This document shows, piece after piece, positions 24,898-35,310 of a stretch of 64,000 nt of DNA (within the stretch, counting starts at the first letter, position 1; every line of letters begins with the position of its first letter). The stretch is taken from NCBI GenBank assembly GCA_037974665.1, contig CM075770.1, forward strand, positions 63,623,850 through 63,687,849, written 5' to 3'. The notes under the pieces are model-generated. The model made no database searches. It was not told the DNA's origin and saw only the letters and a list, made by a program, of their open reading frames with translations. A program made the position numbers and the translations under genes. The stretch comes from Ehretia macrophylla. Lineage: Eukaryota; Streptophyta; Magnoliopsida; Boraginales; Ehretiaceae.

Positions 24898-25428
24898 CTT
24901 TTTCAATTTTTTTTGCCCCGGTTAGGCTTGCCAACATGCTTTATCCATCACATTTCTATTACCGAATCCCACGGCACCTTGGGCAAGACAACTTTGCTTC
25001 ACGTAGATGCTGGGCCCGTAAACCGAGGGCGTGGGGCATGCGACCTGGTCTCCGTCGATCCGAAGCCTATAACTTTTGATCCGTAAGGAGTTACGCGGCA
25101 TACAGCATACCGTTGGAAAGCTCTCCAAGAGCTCTACGACAAAAGAAGCAAGCTTACTCAGCTACGCCTATTTTCAGAGCCCAAAATTGAACGTTTTCCT
25201 CAGTTTAGGACACTTTTCTTCTTTTGCGATGTTTTTCTGTACCGAGTCGTACGTCGTGAGCCGCGAAGAAGATGACAGCCTATCTCGTGGGATATTATCA
25301 GGCCCTACAATGCTTCGATATCTCATCTTGCGAGGATACTACATTGTTGAAGCGTATGGGTTGTCGTGAAGCCCATTGGGCCTTTTGAATCGGCCATCTC
25401 TCTAGGTTGGGACTGTGAACCATCAACA

Positions 25429-25456
25429 CATAAGGGATTTGTGCCCTCAACATGAC
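25429..25456 (+). promoter_or_regulatory. Upstream promoter region of 5S copy 6 (representative)
   Basis: In plants Pol III transcription of 5S uses a TATA-like element near -28, GC near -12 and C at -1. Here CATAAG lies at -28 to -23, GC at -14/-13 and C at -1. The TATA-like element is weaker than the usual TATATA. The same layout recurs before nearly every copy. Confidence 0.55.
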
Positions 25457-25575
25457 GGGTGCGATCATACCAGCACTAATGCACCGGATCCCATCACAAC
25501 TCCGAAGTTAAGTGTGCTTGGGCGAGAGTAGTACTAGGATGGTTGACCCCCTGGGAAGTCCTCGTGTTGCACCCT
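25457..25575 (+). rRNA. 5S rRNA gene, array copy 6
   Basis: Full-length 119 nt with only four differences (G41C, C57T, G87T, C119T), the closest copy to the consensus. Box A carries C57T and box C carries G87T. Confidence 0.95.
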
Positions 25576-25594
25576 TCTTTTCAATTTTTTTTTT
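25576..25594 (+). terminator. Pol III terminator region of 5S copy 6 (representative)
   Basis: Directly after the gene come TCTTTT and then a run of ten T (25585-25594). Pol III stops at runs of four or more T. Similar T runs follow nearly all copies. Confidence 0.75.
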
Positions 25595-26050
25595 GCCTCG
25601 GTTAGGCTTGCTAAGATGCTTTATCCATCATATTTCTATTACCAAATCCCACGGCAACTTGGGCAAGACAACTTCGCTTCACGTAGAGGCTAGGCCCGCA
25701 AACCGAGGGCGTGGGCTTATGACCAGGTCTCCGTCGCTCCAGTGCCCATAACTTTTGATCCGTAAGGAGTTACGCGGCGCACAGCATACCGTTGGAAAGA
25801 TCTCCGAAAGCTCTATGATAGGGGCAGCAAGGCTTCTCAGCTGCGCCTATTTTCAGAGTCCAATATCAAATGTTTTCATCAATTTTGGGTTACTTTTCTG
25901 CTTTTACGCTATTTTTCCAATTCGGATCGTATGTCGTGAGCCGCAAAAAGGATGACAAACTAACTCGCGGGACATTATAGGGACGTACAACACGTCGATA
26001 TCACGTCTTGCGAGGATGCTGAGTTGTTATAGCGGATGGGTTCTCGTTAA

Positions 26051-26075
26051 GCCCATTGGACCTTTTGAATGGGCC
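26051..26075 (+). promoter_or_regulatory. Inverted GCCCATT / AATGGGC pair upstream of 5S copy 7 (representative)
   Basis: GCCCATT (26051-26057) and AATGGGC (26068-26074) form an inverted pair 62-86 bp before the gene. GGCCCAWW-type motifs occur in plant promoters of translation-related genes (site II/Up1 class). The pair recurs in most spacers. Function here is inference. Confidence 0.4.
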
Positions 26076-26136
26076 ATCTGTCTGGGCTGGGACTGTGAAC
26101 CATCAATACATAAGGGATTTGTGCCCTCAGCATGAC

Positions 26137-26255
26137 GGGTACGACTATACCAGCACTAATGCACTGGATCCCATCAAAACCCTGAAGTTAAGTGTGCTTG
26201 GGCGAGAGTAGTACTAGGATGGGTGACCCCTTGGGAAGTCCTCGTGTTGCACCCC
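26137..26255 (+). rRNA. 5S rRNA gene, array copy 7
   Basis: Full-length 119 nt; nine differences, with G5A, T9C and C10T at the 5' end and C95T in box C. Confidence 0.92.
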
Positions 26256-26476
26256 CCATTTCAATTTTTTTTGCCCCGGTTAGGCTTTCCAACATGCTTT
26301 GTCTAACATATTTCTATTATCCAATCCCATGGCACCTTGGGCAAGACAACTTTGCTTCACGTAGAGGCTGGGCCCGCAAACTGAGGGCGTGGGGCTTGTG
26401 ACCAGGTCTCCGTTACTCCGGTGCCCATAACTTTTGATCTGTAAGGAGTTACACGGTGCACAACATACCGTTGGAA

Positions 26477-26491
26477 AGCTCTCCGAGAGCT
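26477..26491 (+). repeat. Perfect spacer palindrome AGCTCTCCGAGAGCT (representative)
   Basis: A 7-bp inverted repeat around a single C, about 340 bp after the 5S start. It recurs at the same place in many spacers, often with one arm mutated. Confidence 0.7.
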
Positions 26492-26792
26492 CTACGACAA
26501 AGGCAACAATTATGCTTAGCTGCACCTATTTTCAGAGACCAAAATTGAATGTTCTTCTTTTGCACTCTTTTTCCATCCGGGATCGTGTGTCGTGAGCTGC
26601 GAAAAGGACGACAACCTAAGTCGCAGGACATTATAGGGCCCTACAACGCGTCAATATCTGGTCTTGCGAGGATGCTGCGTTGTTGAAGAGGATGGGTCGT
26701 CGTTAAGCCCATTGGTTCTTTTGAATTGGCCATCTCTCTGGGCTGGGACTGTGAGTCGTCAACACATAAGGGATTTGTTCCCTCAACATGAG

Positions 26793-26911
26793 GGGTGCGA
26801 TCATACCAGCACTAATGCATCGGATTCCATCAGAACTCCGATGTTAAGCGTGCTTGGGTGAGAGTAGTACTAGGATGGGCGACCCCCAGGGAAGTCCTCG
26901 TGTTGCGCCCC
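26793..26911 (+). rRNA. 5S rRNA gene, array copy 8
   Basis: Full-length 119 nt; seven differences, notably A50T, T88C and T96A. It shares A50T, T88C and A115G with copy 11, marking them as duplicates. Confidence 0.92.
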
Positions 26912-27469
26912 TTTTTCAATTTTTTTTGCCTCGGTTAGGCTTGCCAAGATGCTTTATCCACAACAATTCTATTACCTAATCCCACGGCACCATGGGCAAG
27001 ACAACTTCGCTTCACGTAGAGGCTAGGTCCACAAACCAAGGGCATGGGGTTTATGACCAGGTCTCTGTCACTCCGGTGCCCAAAACTTTTGATCCGTAAG
27101 GAGTTACGCGACGCACAACATACCGTTGGAAAGCTCTCTGAGAGCTCTACGATAGGGGCAACAAGCCTTCTCGAATGCGCCTGTTTTCAGAGCCCAAAAT
27201 CTAACATTTTCATCAGTTTCATGCCACTTTTTCCATTTGCGGTATTTTTCCATCCTGGATCGTACGTCGTGAGCCGCGAAAAGGATGACAACCTAACTCG
27301 CGGGATATTATAGGGCCCTTCAACGTGTCGATATAACGTCATGCAAGGATATTGCGTTGTTATAGTGGCTAGGTTCTCATTAAGCCAATTGGGCCTTTTG
27401 AATGGGCCATCTCTCTGGTTTGGGACTGTGAACTGTCAGAACATAAGAGATTTGTGCCCTCAACATGAC

Positions 27470-27588
27470 GGGTGCGATCATACCAGCACTAATGCACCGG
27501 ATCCTATCAGAACTCCGAAGTTAAGCGTGCTTGGGCGAGAGTAGTACTCGGATGGGTGACACCTTAGGAAGTCCTCGTGTTGTACCCC
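27470..27588 (+). rRNA. 5S rRNA gene, array copy 9
   Basis: Full-length 119 nt; six differences (C36T, A80C, C92A, C95T, G97A, C114T), all six shared with copy 12. Confidence 0.93.
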
Positions 27589-28148
27589 CATTTTCAAATT
27601 TTTTTTCCCCAGTTAGGGTTGCCAAGATGCTTTATCCATCACATTTCTATTACCGAATCCCACGGCACCTTGGGCAAGACAACTTTGCTTCACATAGAGG
27701 TTGGGCCCGTAAACTGAGGGCATGGGGCATGTGACCAAGTCTCCGTCACTCCGATGCCCATAATTTTTGATCTGTAAGGAGTTACGCGGTGCACAGCATA
27801 CTGTTGGAAAGCTCTTCGAGAGCTCTACGACAAAAGAAGCAATCCTACTCAGTTGCACCTATTTTCGAAGCCCAAAATTGAACGTTTTCATCAGTTTTGG
27901 GCTAATTTTCTTCTTTTGCGCTGTATTTCTATCCCGGATCGTGCGTCATGAACTTTGAAAAAGATGACAACCTAACTCGTGGGATGTTATAGGGCCCTAC
28001 AACCCGACGATATCTCGTCTTGCAATCATGTTGCACTGTTGAAGCGGATGGGTTGTCGTTAAGCCCATTGGGCCTTTTGAATGGGCCATCTCTGTGGGCT
28101 AGGACAGTGAACCGTCAACACATAAGGGATTTGTGCCCTCAACATGAC

Positions 28149-28267
28149 GGGTATGATTATACCAGCACTTATGCACCGGATCCCATCAGAACTCTGAAGT
28201 TAAGCGTGCTTGAGCGAGAGTAGTACTAGGATGGTTGACCCCCTGGGAAGTCCTCGTGTTGCACCAC
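28149..28267 (+). rRNA. 5S rRNA gene, array copy 10
   Basis: Full-length 119 nt; eight differences, including G5A and C6T in helix I, G65A and G87T. Confidence 0.92.
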
Positions 28268-28804
28268 TCTTTTCAATTTTTTTTGCCTCAGATAAGCTTG
28301 CCAAGATGCTTTATCCATCACATTTCTATTACCGAATCCCTCGGTACCTTGGGCAAGACAACTTTGCTTCACGTAGAGGCTGGGCCCGCAAACCAAGGGC
28401 ATGGAGCTTGTGACCAAGTCTCCGTCACTCCGGTGCCCATAACTTTTGATCTGTAAGGAGTTACACGGTGCACAAAATACCATTGGAAAGCTCTATGAGA
28501 GCTCTACGACGAAGGCAACAATTATGCTTAGCTGCACCTATTTTCGGATACCAAAATTGAATGTTCTTCTTTTGCACTCTTTTTCCATCTGGGATCGTGC
28601 ATCGTGAGCTGTGAAAAGGACGACAACCTTACTTGCAGGAAATTATAGGGCCCTATAACGTGTCGATATCTGGTCTTGCGAGGATGCTACATTGTTGAAG
28701 ATGATGGGTCATCGTGAAGCCCATTGGGCCTTTTCAATTGGCCATCTCTCTGGGCTGGGACTGTGTGTCGTGAACACATAAGAGATTTGTTCCCTCAGCA
28801 TGAG

Positions 28805-28923
28805 GGGTGTGATCATACCAGTACTAATGCACCGAATCCCATCAGAACTCCGATGTTAAGCGTGCTTGGGCGAGAGTAGTACTAGGATGGGCGACCCCCG
28901 GGGAAGTCCTCATGTTGCGCCCA
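28805..28923 (+). rRNA. 5S rRNA gene, array copy 11
   Basis: Full-length 119 nt; nine differences. A50T, T88C and A115G are shared with copy 8, 2,012 bp upstream. Confidence 0.92.
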
Positions 28924-29475
28924 TTTTTTCAATTTTTTTTGCCTCGGTTAGGCTTGCCAAGATGCTTTATCCACAACAATTCTATTACCTAATCCCGCGG
29001 AACCTTGGGCAAGACAACTTCGCTTCACGTAGAGGATGGGCCTGCAAACTGAGGGCATGGGGTTTATGACCAGGTCTCCGTCACTCTGGTGCCCAAAACT
29101 TTTGATCCGTAAGGAGTTACGTGACACACAACATACCATTGGAAAGCTCTCTGAGAGCTAGGGGCAACAAGCCTTCTCAGCTGCGCCTGTTTTTGGAGCC
29201 CAAAATCTAACATTTTCATCAGTTTCAGGCCACTTTTTGCGTTTGTGGTATTTTTCCATCCCGGATCGTACGTCGTGAGCCGCGAAAAGGACGACAACCT
29301 AACTCGTGGGACATTATAGGGCCCTACAATGCGTCGATATCACGTCGTACAAGGATACTGCGTTGTTATAGCGGCTAGGTTCTCGTTAAGCCAATTGAGC
29401 CTTTTGAATGGGCCATCTCTCTGGTCTAGGACTGTGAACCGTCAGCACATAAGGGATTTGTGCCCTCAACATGAC

Positions 29476-29594
29476 GGGTGCGATCATACCAGCACTAATG
29501 CACCGGATCCTATCAGAACACCGAAGTTAAGCGTGCTTGGGCGAGAGTAGTACTCGGATGGGTGACACCTTAGGAAGTTCTCGTGTTGTACCCC
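29476..29594 (+). rRNA. 5S rRNA gene, array copy 12
   Basis: Full-length 119 nt; eight differences, being the six of copy 9 plus T45A and C104T. Confidence 0.93.
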
Positions 29595-30152
29595 CCTTTT
29601 CAATTTTTTTCCCCAGTTAGGGTTGCCAAGATGCTTTATCCATCACATTTCTATTACTGAATCCCATGGCACCTTGGGGAAGACAACTTCGCTTCACGTA
29701 GAGGCTGGGCCCAGAAACCGAAGGCGTAGGGCTTCTAACCAGCTCTCCATCACTCCAATGCCCATATCTTTTGATCCGTAAGGAGTTACGCAGTGCACAA
29801 CATACTGTTAGAAAGCTCTTTGAGAGCTCTACGACGAAAGAAGCATCTCTACCTTGCAGCGCCTGTTTTTGGAGCCCAAAATTGAACATTTTCATCAGTT
29901 TCGGGCCACTTTTCTTCTTTTGCGTTGTATTTTCATCCCGGATCGTACGTCGTGAGCTGAGAAAAGGATGACAACCTAACTCGTGAGATATTACAGGGCC
30001 CTACAATACGTCGATATCAGGTCTTGCGAAGATGCTGCGTTGTTCAAGCGGATGGGTTATCGTTAAGCCCATTGGGCCTTTTGAATAGGCCATCTCTCTG
30101 GGTTGGGACAATGAACCATCAACACATAAGGAATTTGTGCCCTTAACATGAC

Positions 30153-30270
30153 GGGTGCAATCATACCAGCACTAATGCACCGGATCCCATCAGAACTCAA
30201 ACTTAAGTGTGCTTGGGCGGGAGTAGTACAAGGATGGTTGACCCCCTGGGAAGTTCTCGTGTTGCACTGC
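30153..30270 (+). rRNA. 5S rRNA gene, array copy 13
   Basis: 118 nt: one base is lost around positions 47-51 at the edge of box A, with about ten further changes including G87T. Very likely non-functional. Confidence 0.9.
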
Positions 30271-30811
30271 TCTTTTCAATTTTTTTTTGCCTCGGTTAGG
30301 CTTGCCAAGATGCTTTATCCATCACATTTCTATTACCGAATCCCACGGTACCTTGGGCAAGACAACTTTGCTTCACGTAGAGGCTGGACCCAAAAACCGA
30401 GGGTGTGGGGCTTATAACCAGGTCTCCATCGCTCCGGTGCACATAACTTTTGATCCGTAAGGAGTTACGTGGTGCACAGCATACCGTTGGAAAGCTCTCC
30501 GAGAGCTCTATGACGAAGGTTGCAAGCCTACTCAGTTGTGCCTATTTTCGGAGCCCAAAATTGAACGTTTTAATAAGTTTCGAGCCACTTTTCTTCTTTT
30601 ACGCTTATTTTTCGTCTCAAATCGTACATCTTGAGTCGCGAAAAGGATGACAACCTAACTCATGGGACATTATAGGATGCTATAACGCATCGATATCTCA
30701 TCTTGCGAGCATGGGTTGTCCTTAAGCCCATTGGGCTTTTTGAATGAGCCATCTCTCTGGGATGGGACAGTGACCTGTCAACACATAAGGGATTTGTGCC
30801 CTCAACATGAC

Positions 30812-30930
30812 GGGTGCGATCATACCAGTACTAATGCACCGGATCCCATCTGAACTCTGAAGTTAAGCGTGCTTGGGCAAAAGTAGTACTTGGATGGGTG
30901 ACCCCTTGGGAAGTTCTCGTGTTGTACCTC
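30812..30930 (+). rRNA. 5S rRNA gene, array copy 14
   Basis: Full-length 119 nt; ten differences, eight of them C-to-T or G-to-A (for example G68A, G70A, C104T, C114T, C118T). Confidence 0.91.
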
Positions 30931-31121
30931 CCTTTTCAATTTTTTTTGCCCCGGTTAGGCTTGCCAATATGCTTTATCCATCACATTTCTATTACCGAAT
31001 CCCACGGCATCCTGGGCGAGATAACTTTGCTTCATGTAGAGGCTGGGCCCGTAAACCGAGGTCGTGGGGCTTGTGACCAGGTCTCCGTCGCTCCAATGCC
31101 CATAACTTTTGATCTGTAGGG

Positions 31122-31126
31122 AGTTA
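31122..31126 (+). repeat. Target-site duplication of solo LTR D, left copy (AGTTA)
   Basis: AGTTA precedes the LTR and is repeated exactly at 34677-34681. The spacer reads continuously across the insertion as GGAGTTATGCGGCG. Confidence 0.95.
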
Positions 31127-34100
31127 TGTCACGTCCCAACCCGGCCTATAAAGGTTAGACTAGGGTGTGATCTAATCATTAAAGTCCTTCCACGTACTTA
31201 ATCGTTCAAGGAGGTTTAGCACTTAACGTTTTATCCTAGACTCCAAAATTTTCTGGAAAACCGGCAGCATAAGGGTTGTAATTGGGCTCTTTGGTTTGAC
31301 CTAGTTCTCTAAACACCTCAAAATTTACCATCTCAATTTCATTTCCAACTAAGATTACTATTTTACCATCAATTCAATTGCCTATTGGTTATTTCGACAT
31401 CCCGTTGATTTATAACCTACCACGATACTATGTCTCGTTTGTTTATTTATCCTCGTTACGAAAGTACCTGTTGATCTTAGCTTAATAGCGAATACCTGTT
31501 AAGATTGGATAAGTTCATTTACTTAATCCTTAACTAGAGCATCATAACCTATGATAGATACTAGCAGATAATGAAAGCAAAACGATCATAGTAGTGTCAT
31601 GTCTAGCATCAGTCTACTTAATATAAGTACAAACCAAAATTAGACCCCAAATTACAACTGGGGTCTTTTACATTACAACATTGAGCAACATAAAGGAAAT
31701 AGTCTTCAAGTAACATAAAGTTCACAAGTAGCCACATTCAAGCAAAGCAAACAATGATAGGCAATCACTCCAGGGGTTCATCATTAGGCACACCGCCCTC
31801 GGGTACCTGTACCTGTTCTTCTTCGCCTGTGATGAAAAAGAGGGTGAGTCCTTATGAACTCAGCGAGGGGGATACGAGAAATACGTTTTGAAACTCATTT
31901 TCCGGTTCAATTGTGAAAACTCTTTTGAAAACATGTCACGTATTACAAATAATAAGGTACGCAAATATATGAAACAAATCGAGTAACAGATACATTTACT
32001 GATCATTTCAAGGATACGGTGAGCAGTTGCTCTCAATTTCAATTTCGATACAATTGTTGCGGCCGACTTCAATAATCCACTTATCGCTCCCAATTGGGTG
32101 TACTCCGGATGTACCCCGAAACCTACGACCCAACTCTCCAAGGGTGAAATGCCAAGCGAGAGAGGGAATTGAACCATGGTAGTCACAGTAACACCGGCAA
32201 GCCCGATGCCGCCCGGCGTGCGTGAAACACTACCATGCCACACTGAAAGGTTGCAACCTCGTATGCAATGCACATTTACAACATTTAACATATCACATTA
32301 GGAGGACAACAAAGTAGGTCACCTCCGAGCAGTTATAAGATCGCACGTTGTCAAGTAATCAAACCAGGCACGATAAGACAAGTAATTTCACTTGAAAGGC
32401 ATATAGAGCCATATGAACATTAAACGGGTAGTCATGTAACACATGCAAGTCGAGCCATATAACTCATTTCGAAGTCCACGTAATCAAGTGATACGATTAT
32501 TCAACATGCAACAATACCTACGTCGGTTCGGATGCAAGAAAAGCCTATTTGACAACATGCAATGACCAAAATTACATTTAAGCTTATAATACATTTACGG
32601 GCAGCCCACTAAGCATATAATTTCCACACAATATTCCAATGATCAACACTTAGCAAGACTACCTAATCATTAGGGTTTCCATTTCGTGCATATTTGTGCA
32701 ATTTGAGCCTCAAACCAACTCAAAGTCCATCTCAAGCCATGCATCATTTAATTCAACATCTTCAAACATTCAAAACAGTCTACACAACATCCCGAAGCTA
32801 CAATCCTAAGCATTTAATTCAACAAGAGAAGCCACAACAATTTTTCTAAGCATAACACTAAGTGAAACCCTTACTGGAATAGGCTGTTTTCTCACAATCA
32901 ATAGGATAAACAAACAATCTCCAAATCCAGTGAATAAGATGTCAAATTAAAGCTTAAGGAGTTAACTAAAATCAGAAACAAACCTTGCATCGATTGGAGT
33001 TCGGAGTCACTAGTTATAGCCGAAACAGTGAGACAGCACAAAACTGTCCAGATTTGCACACTTTTCAGAAATTGACGTTTTTGAGGTCCTTAGGGTCAGT
33101 TTTAGCCTTAGTCCATTTCTGACAAAATTGTCCAGAACCGAAACATATAGAAGCGCACCAAATTTCATGCATTTTGGACAACATTTACTAAGTCAAATAT
33201 GGTTCGTTCCACAAGGTCAGTGCATCTGCCAAAACCTGCTTCATTTTTCCAGATTTCCAGATTTGGACACATTTTAAAGATTTGCTATTTTGAGGACCTT
33301 AGAATCAAAATTAGCTTCGGCCTATTTCTGGAAAAATGTTCAAAACTGTCCAAACTAGTCACCTACCAATTTTCAAGCATTTTCAACATCATTTTCCTAG
33401 CTAAACTTACCTCGAAACAGACTGGTCAGAGAGTTGTCAACAATCCGACTTCACCTAGCATCAATTTCAAGCCAAGATCTTGCCATGCATGGTTGTTTAA
33501 GCTTATGAACGACCATATAACGCAAGTACAGAAGCAAATACACACATTTATGAGCATGCATGTGGATTTTTGAAGAGTTTTCAAAAGGTTTTAGCCCTCA
33601 CCTTAGCAATCATCCACAAAGATGCACAAAAGCGTTGTTGAAGCTCAAATCTCTTCTTCTTCTTGCTTAGCTGAAATCCCAATTAGATTTTCTCTATTTT
33701 TCCTAGCTTAGTAACCAAGCTCTTAGTACATGCATGTAGTTAGGACTTGAAGAAAAGAAATGGATGCCAAGAAGCTTACCTAGGCCGAATAGAAGTCTTC
33801 AATGTACATTCATGTGTGATTTTCGAACTCTAGCTAGCTTGCTCGACTTTCTTTAATGGTTGCTTGACTTGTTCAACTAAGGTGTGATGAAGATAAGCTA
33901 TAGAGGTAGGGAACTCAGCCAAGGTCGAGAATGAGAGGGAGAGAGAGAAGAATGAAAGAGGAATGAAGAAATGACAAAACATGACAAGAATAAAGTCTTT
34001 TGCATTCATCCAAGCATGTGGTCGGCCTTGGGCTAATAAATTCTGATTTTTTGTGTCTTCAAGATGGAATTTTGAAATGTTAGCATGGGCATGGTCATTT

Positions 34101-34676
34101 GGTCGAGCAAGGTGAAGAGATTGAGGGGAATTTGAGCAATTTTTTAAGCATTTGTGTCATAGAATGTCATAATGTGTCTAAGAATTAAGTTGAATTGAAT
34201 AAGCATGCATAAACACCACCTAGTGGTCGGCCAAGGCTACTAAAAATGCTGAATTTTGTCAACTTTTGATCATTATTTAATTGTGTCTTGAAAGTGCAAA
34301 AAGAATAAGGAATAAAGAATGAAGAATGTTTAGTGTTTGGTGAATTTTTGTCTTCTAGTGAGTTGAATTAGGATTATAATATTGATAGTGGATTTTGTAG
34401 GATTGTTTAATAGTCTAGTGCTTCGTGTAAGATGTTATCTTGATTAGCGTGAAGGCACACTTTCCTAGGTCTAGGGCATGCACTACGAGATAGGACACGA
34501 ACTACGAGACGAACGCACGTTTTTCAAGTAAATGCACGCAATCCTAAATGAATGCATGTAATTCAATGCATGGCACATAAAATGAACACAATTATTAAAC
34601 CTAGGTCAAGGCACGCAAATCTAGATTAGGGCACAAGAAACGAGGTATCGCACGCAAATCGAGGTTGGGCCTCACA
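31127..34676 (-). mobile_element. Solo LTR D, 3,550 bp
   Basis: A single LTR of the A/E/F superfamily, from TGTCACGTCCC to GGCCTCACA, flanked by the perfect 5-bp duplication AGTTA and with no PPT, interior or PBS. A solo LTR with intact TSD is the usual product of recombination between the two LTRs of one element. The hairpin module is at 32096-32117 and the CT-rich tract (minus sense) near 33930-33965. Orientation matches A, B, E, F and G. Confidence 0.95.
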
Positions 34677-35045
34677 AGTTATGCGGCGCATAGCATACTG
34701 TTGGAAAGCTCTTCGAGAGCTCTACGATGAAGGTAGCAAGCCTGCTCGGCTGCGCCTATTTTTGGAGCCCAAAATTGAACGTTTTCATCAGTTTCGGGCC
34801 AGTTTTCTTCTTTTACTCTATTTTTTTTTCCTAGATCGTACATCGTGAGCCGCGAAAAGGATTACAACCTAACTTGCAGGATATTATTGGGCCCTACAAC
34901 GCGTTGATATCTCGTCTTGCGAGGTTGATGCGTTGTTAAAGCGGATGGGTTCTCGTTAAGCCCATCGGGCCTTTTGAATGGGCCATCTCTCTAGGCTGGG
35001 ACAGTGAACCGTCAACACATATGGGATTTGTGCCCTCAACATGAC

Positions 35046-35164
35046 GGGTGCGATCATACCAGCACTAATGCACCGGATCCCATTAGAGCTCCAAAGTTAA
35101 GTGTGCTTGGGCGAAAGTAGTACTAGGATGGGTGACCCCTTGGGAAGTCCTTGTGTTGCAACCC
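35046..35164 (+). rRNA. 5S rRNA gene, array copy 15
   Basis: Full-length 119 nt; eight differences including C57T in box A, C95T, and C116A, which breaks a helix I pair. It is isolated between two retroelement insertions. Confidence 0.93.
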
Positions 35165-35305
35165 CCTTTTCTATTTTTTTTGCCCCGGTTAGGCTTTCCA
35201 AGATGCTTTATCCATCCCATTTCTATTACTGAATCCCACGGCACCATGGGCAAGACAACTTTGCTTCACGTAGAGGTTGGGCCTGCAAACTGAGGGTGTG
35301 GGGCT

Positions 35306-35310
35306 TGGGA
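35306..35310 (+). repeat. Target-site duplication of element E, left copy (TGGGA)
   Basis: TGGGA directly precedes the LTR and recurs exactly at 45435-45439. Removing the element restores the spacer GGCTTGGGACCTGGTC. Confidence 0.95.

Larger units (their letters stand above)
26460..27640 (+). repeat. 5S higher-order repeat, first copy
   Basis: Shares private variants with 28470-29640 about 2,010 bp downstream: the spacer with AGGCAACAATTATGCTTAGC and a common deletion, the ACAACAATTCTATTACCTAAT variant, and the gene variants of copies 8/11 and 9/12. Confidence 0.8.
28470..29640 (+). repeat. 5S higher-order repeat, second copy
   Basis: Counterpart of 26460-27640. The boundaries are approximate: similarity fades back to the ordinary between-unit level on both sides. 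Confidence 0.8.
24766..31126 (+). repeat. 5S rDNA array block III (copies 5-14)
   Basis: Ten consecutive 5S genes spaced 678, 680, 656, 677, 679, 656, 671, 677 and 659 bp. It is the longest uninterrupted array block, between element B and solo LTR D. The short 656-bp units share one spacer deletion, and a three-unit block is repeated with a period of about 2,012 bp. Confidence 0.95.
34677..35310 (+). repeat. 5S rDNA array block IV (copy 15)
   Basis: The rest of the spacer interrupted by LTR D, then 5S copy 15 and the first 146 bp of its downstream spacer, up to element E. Confidence 0.92.

Noticed and set aside
24766-31126. A CRISPR-like array, because of regular repeats with spacers.
   Set aside because: The repeat is a 119-nt 5S gene and the spacers are homologous to one another. 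The genome is eukaryotic.
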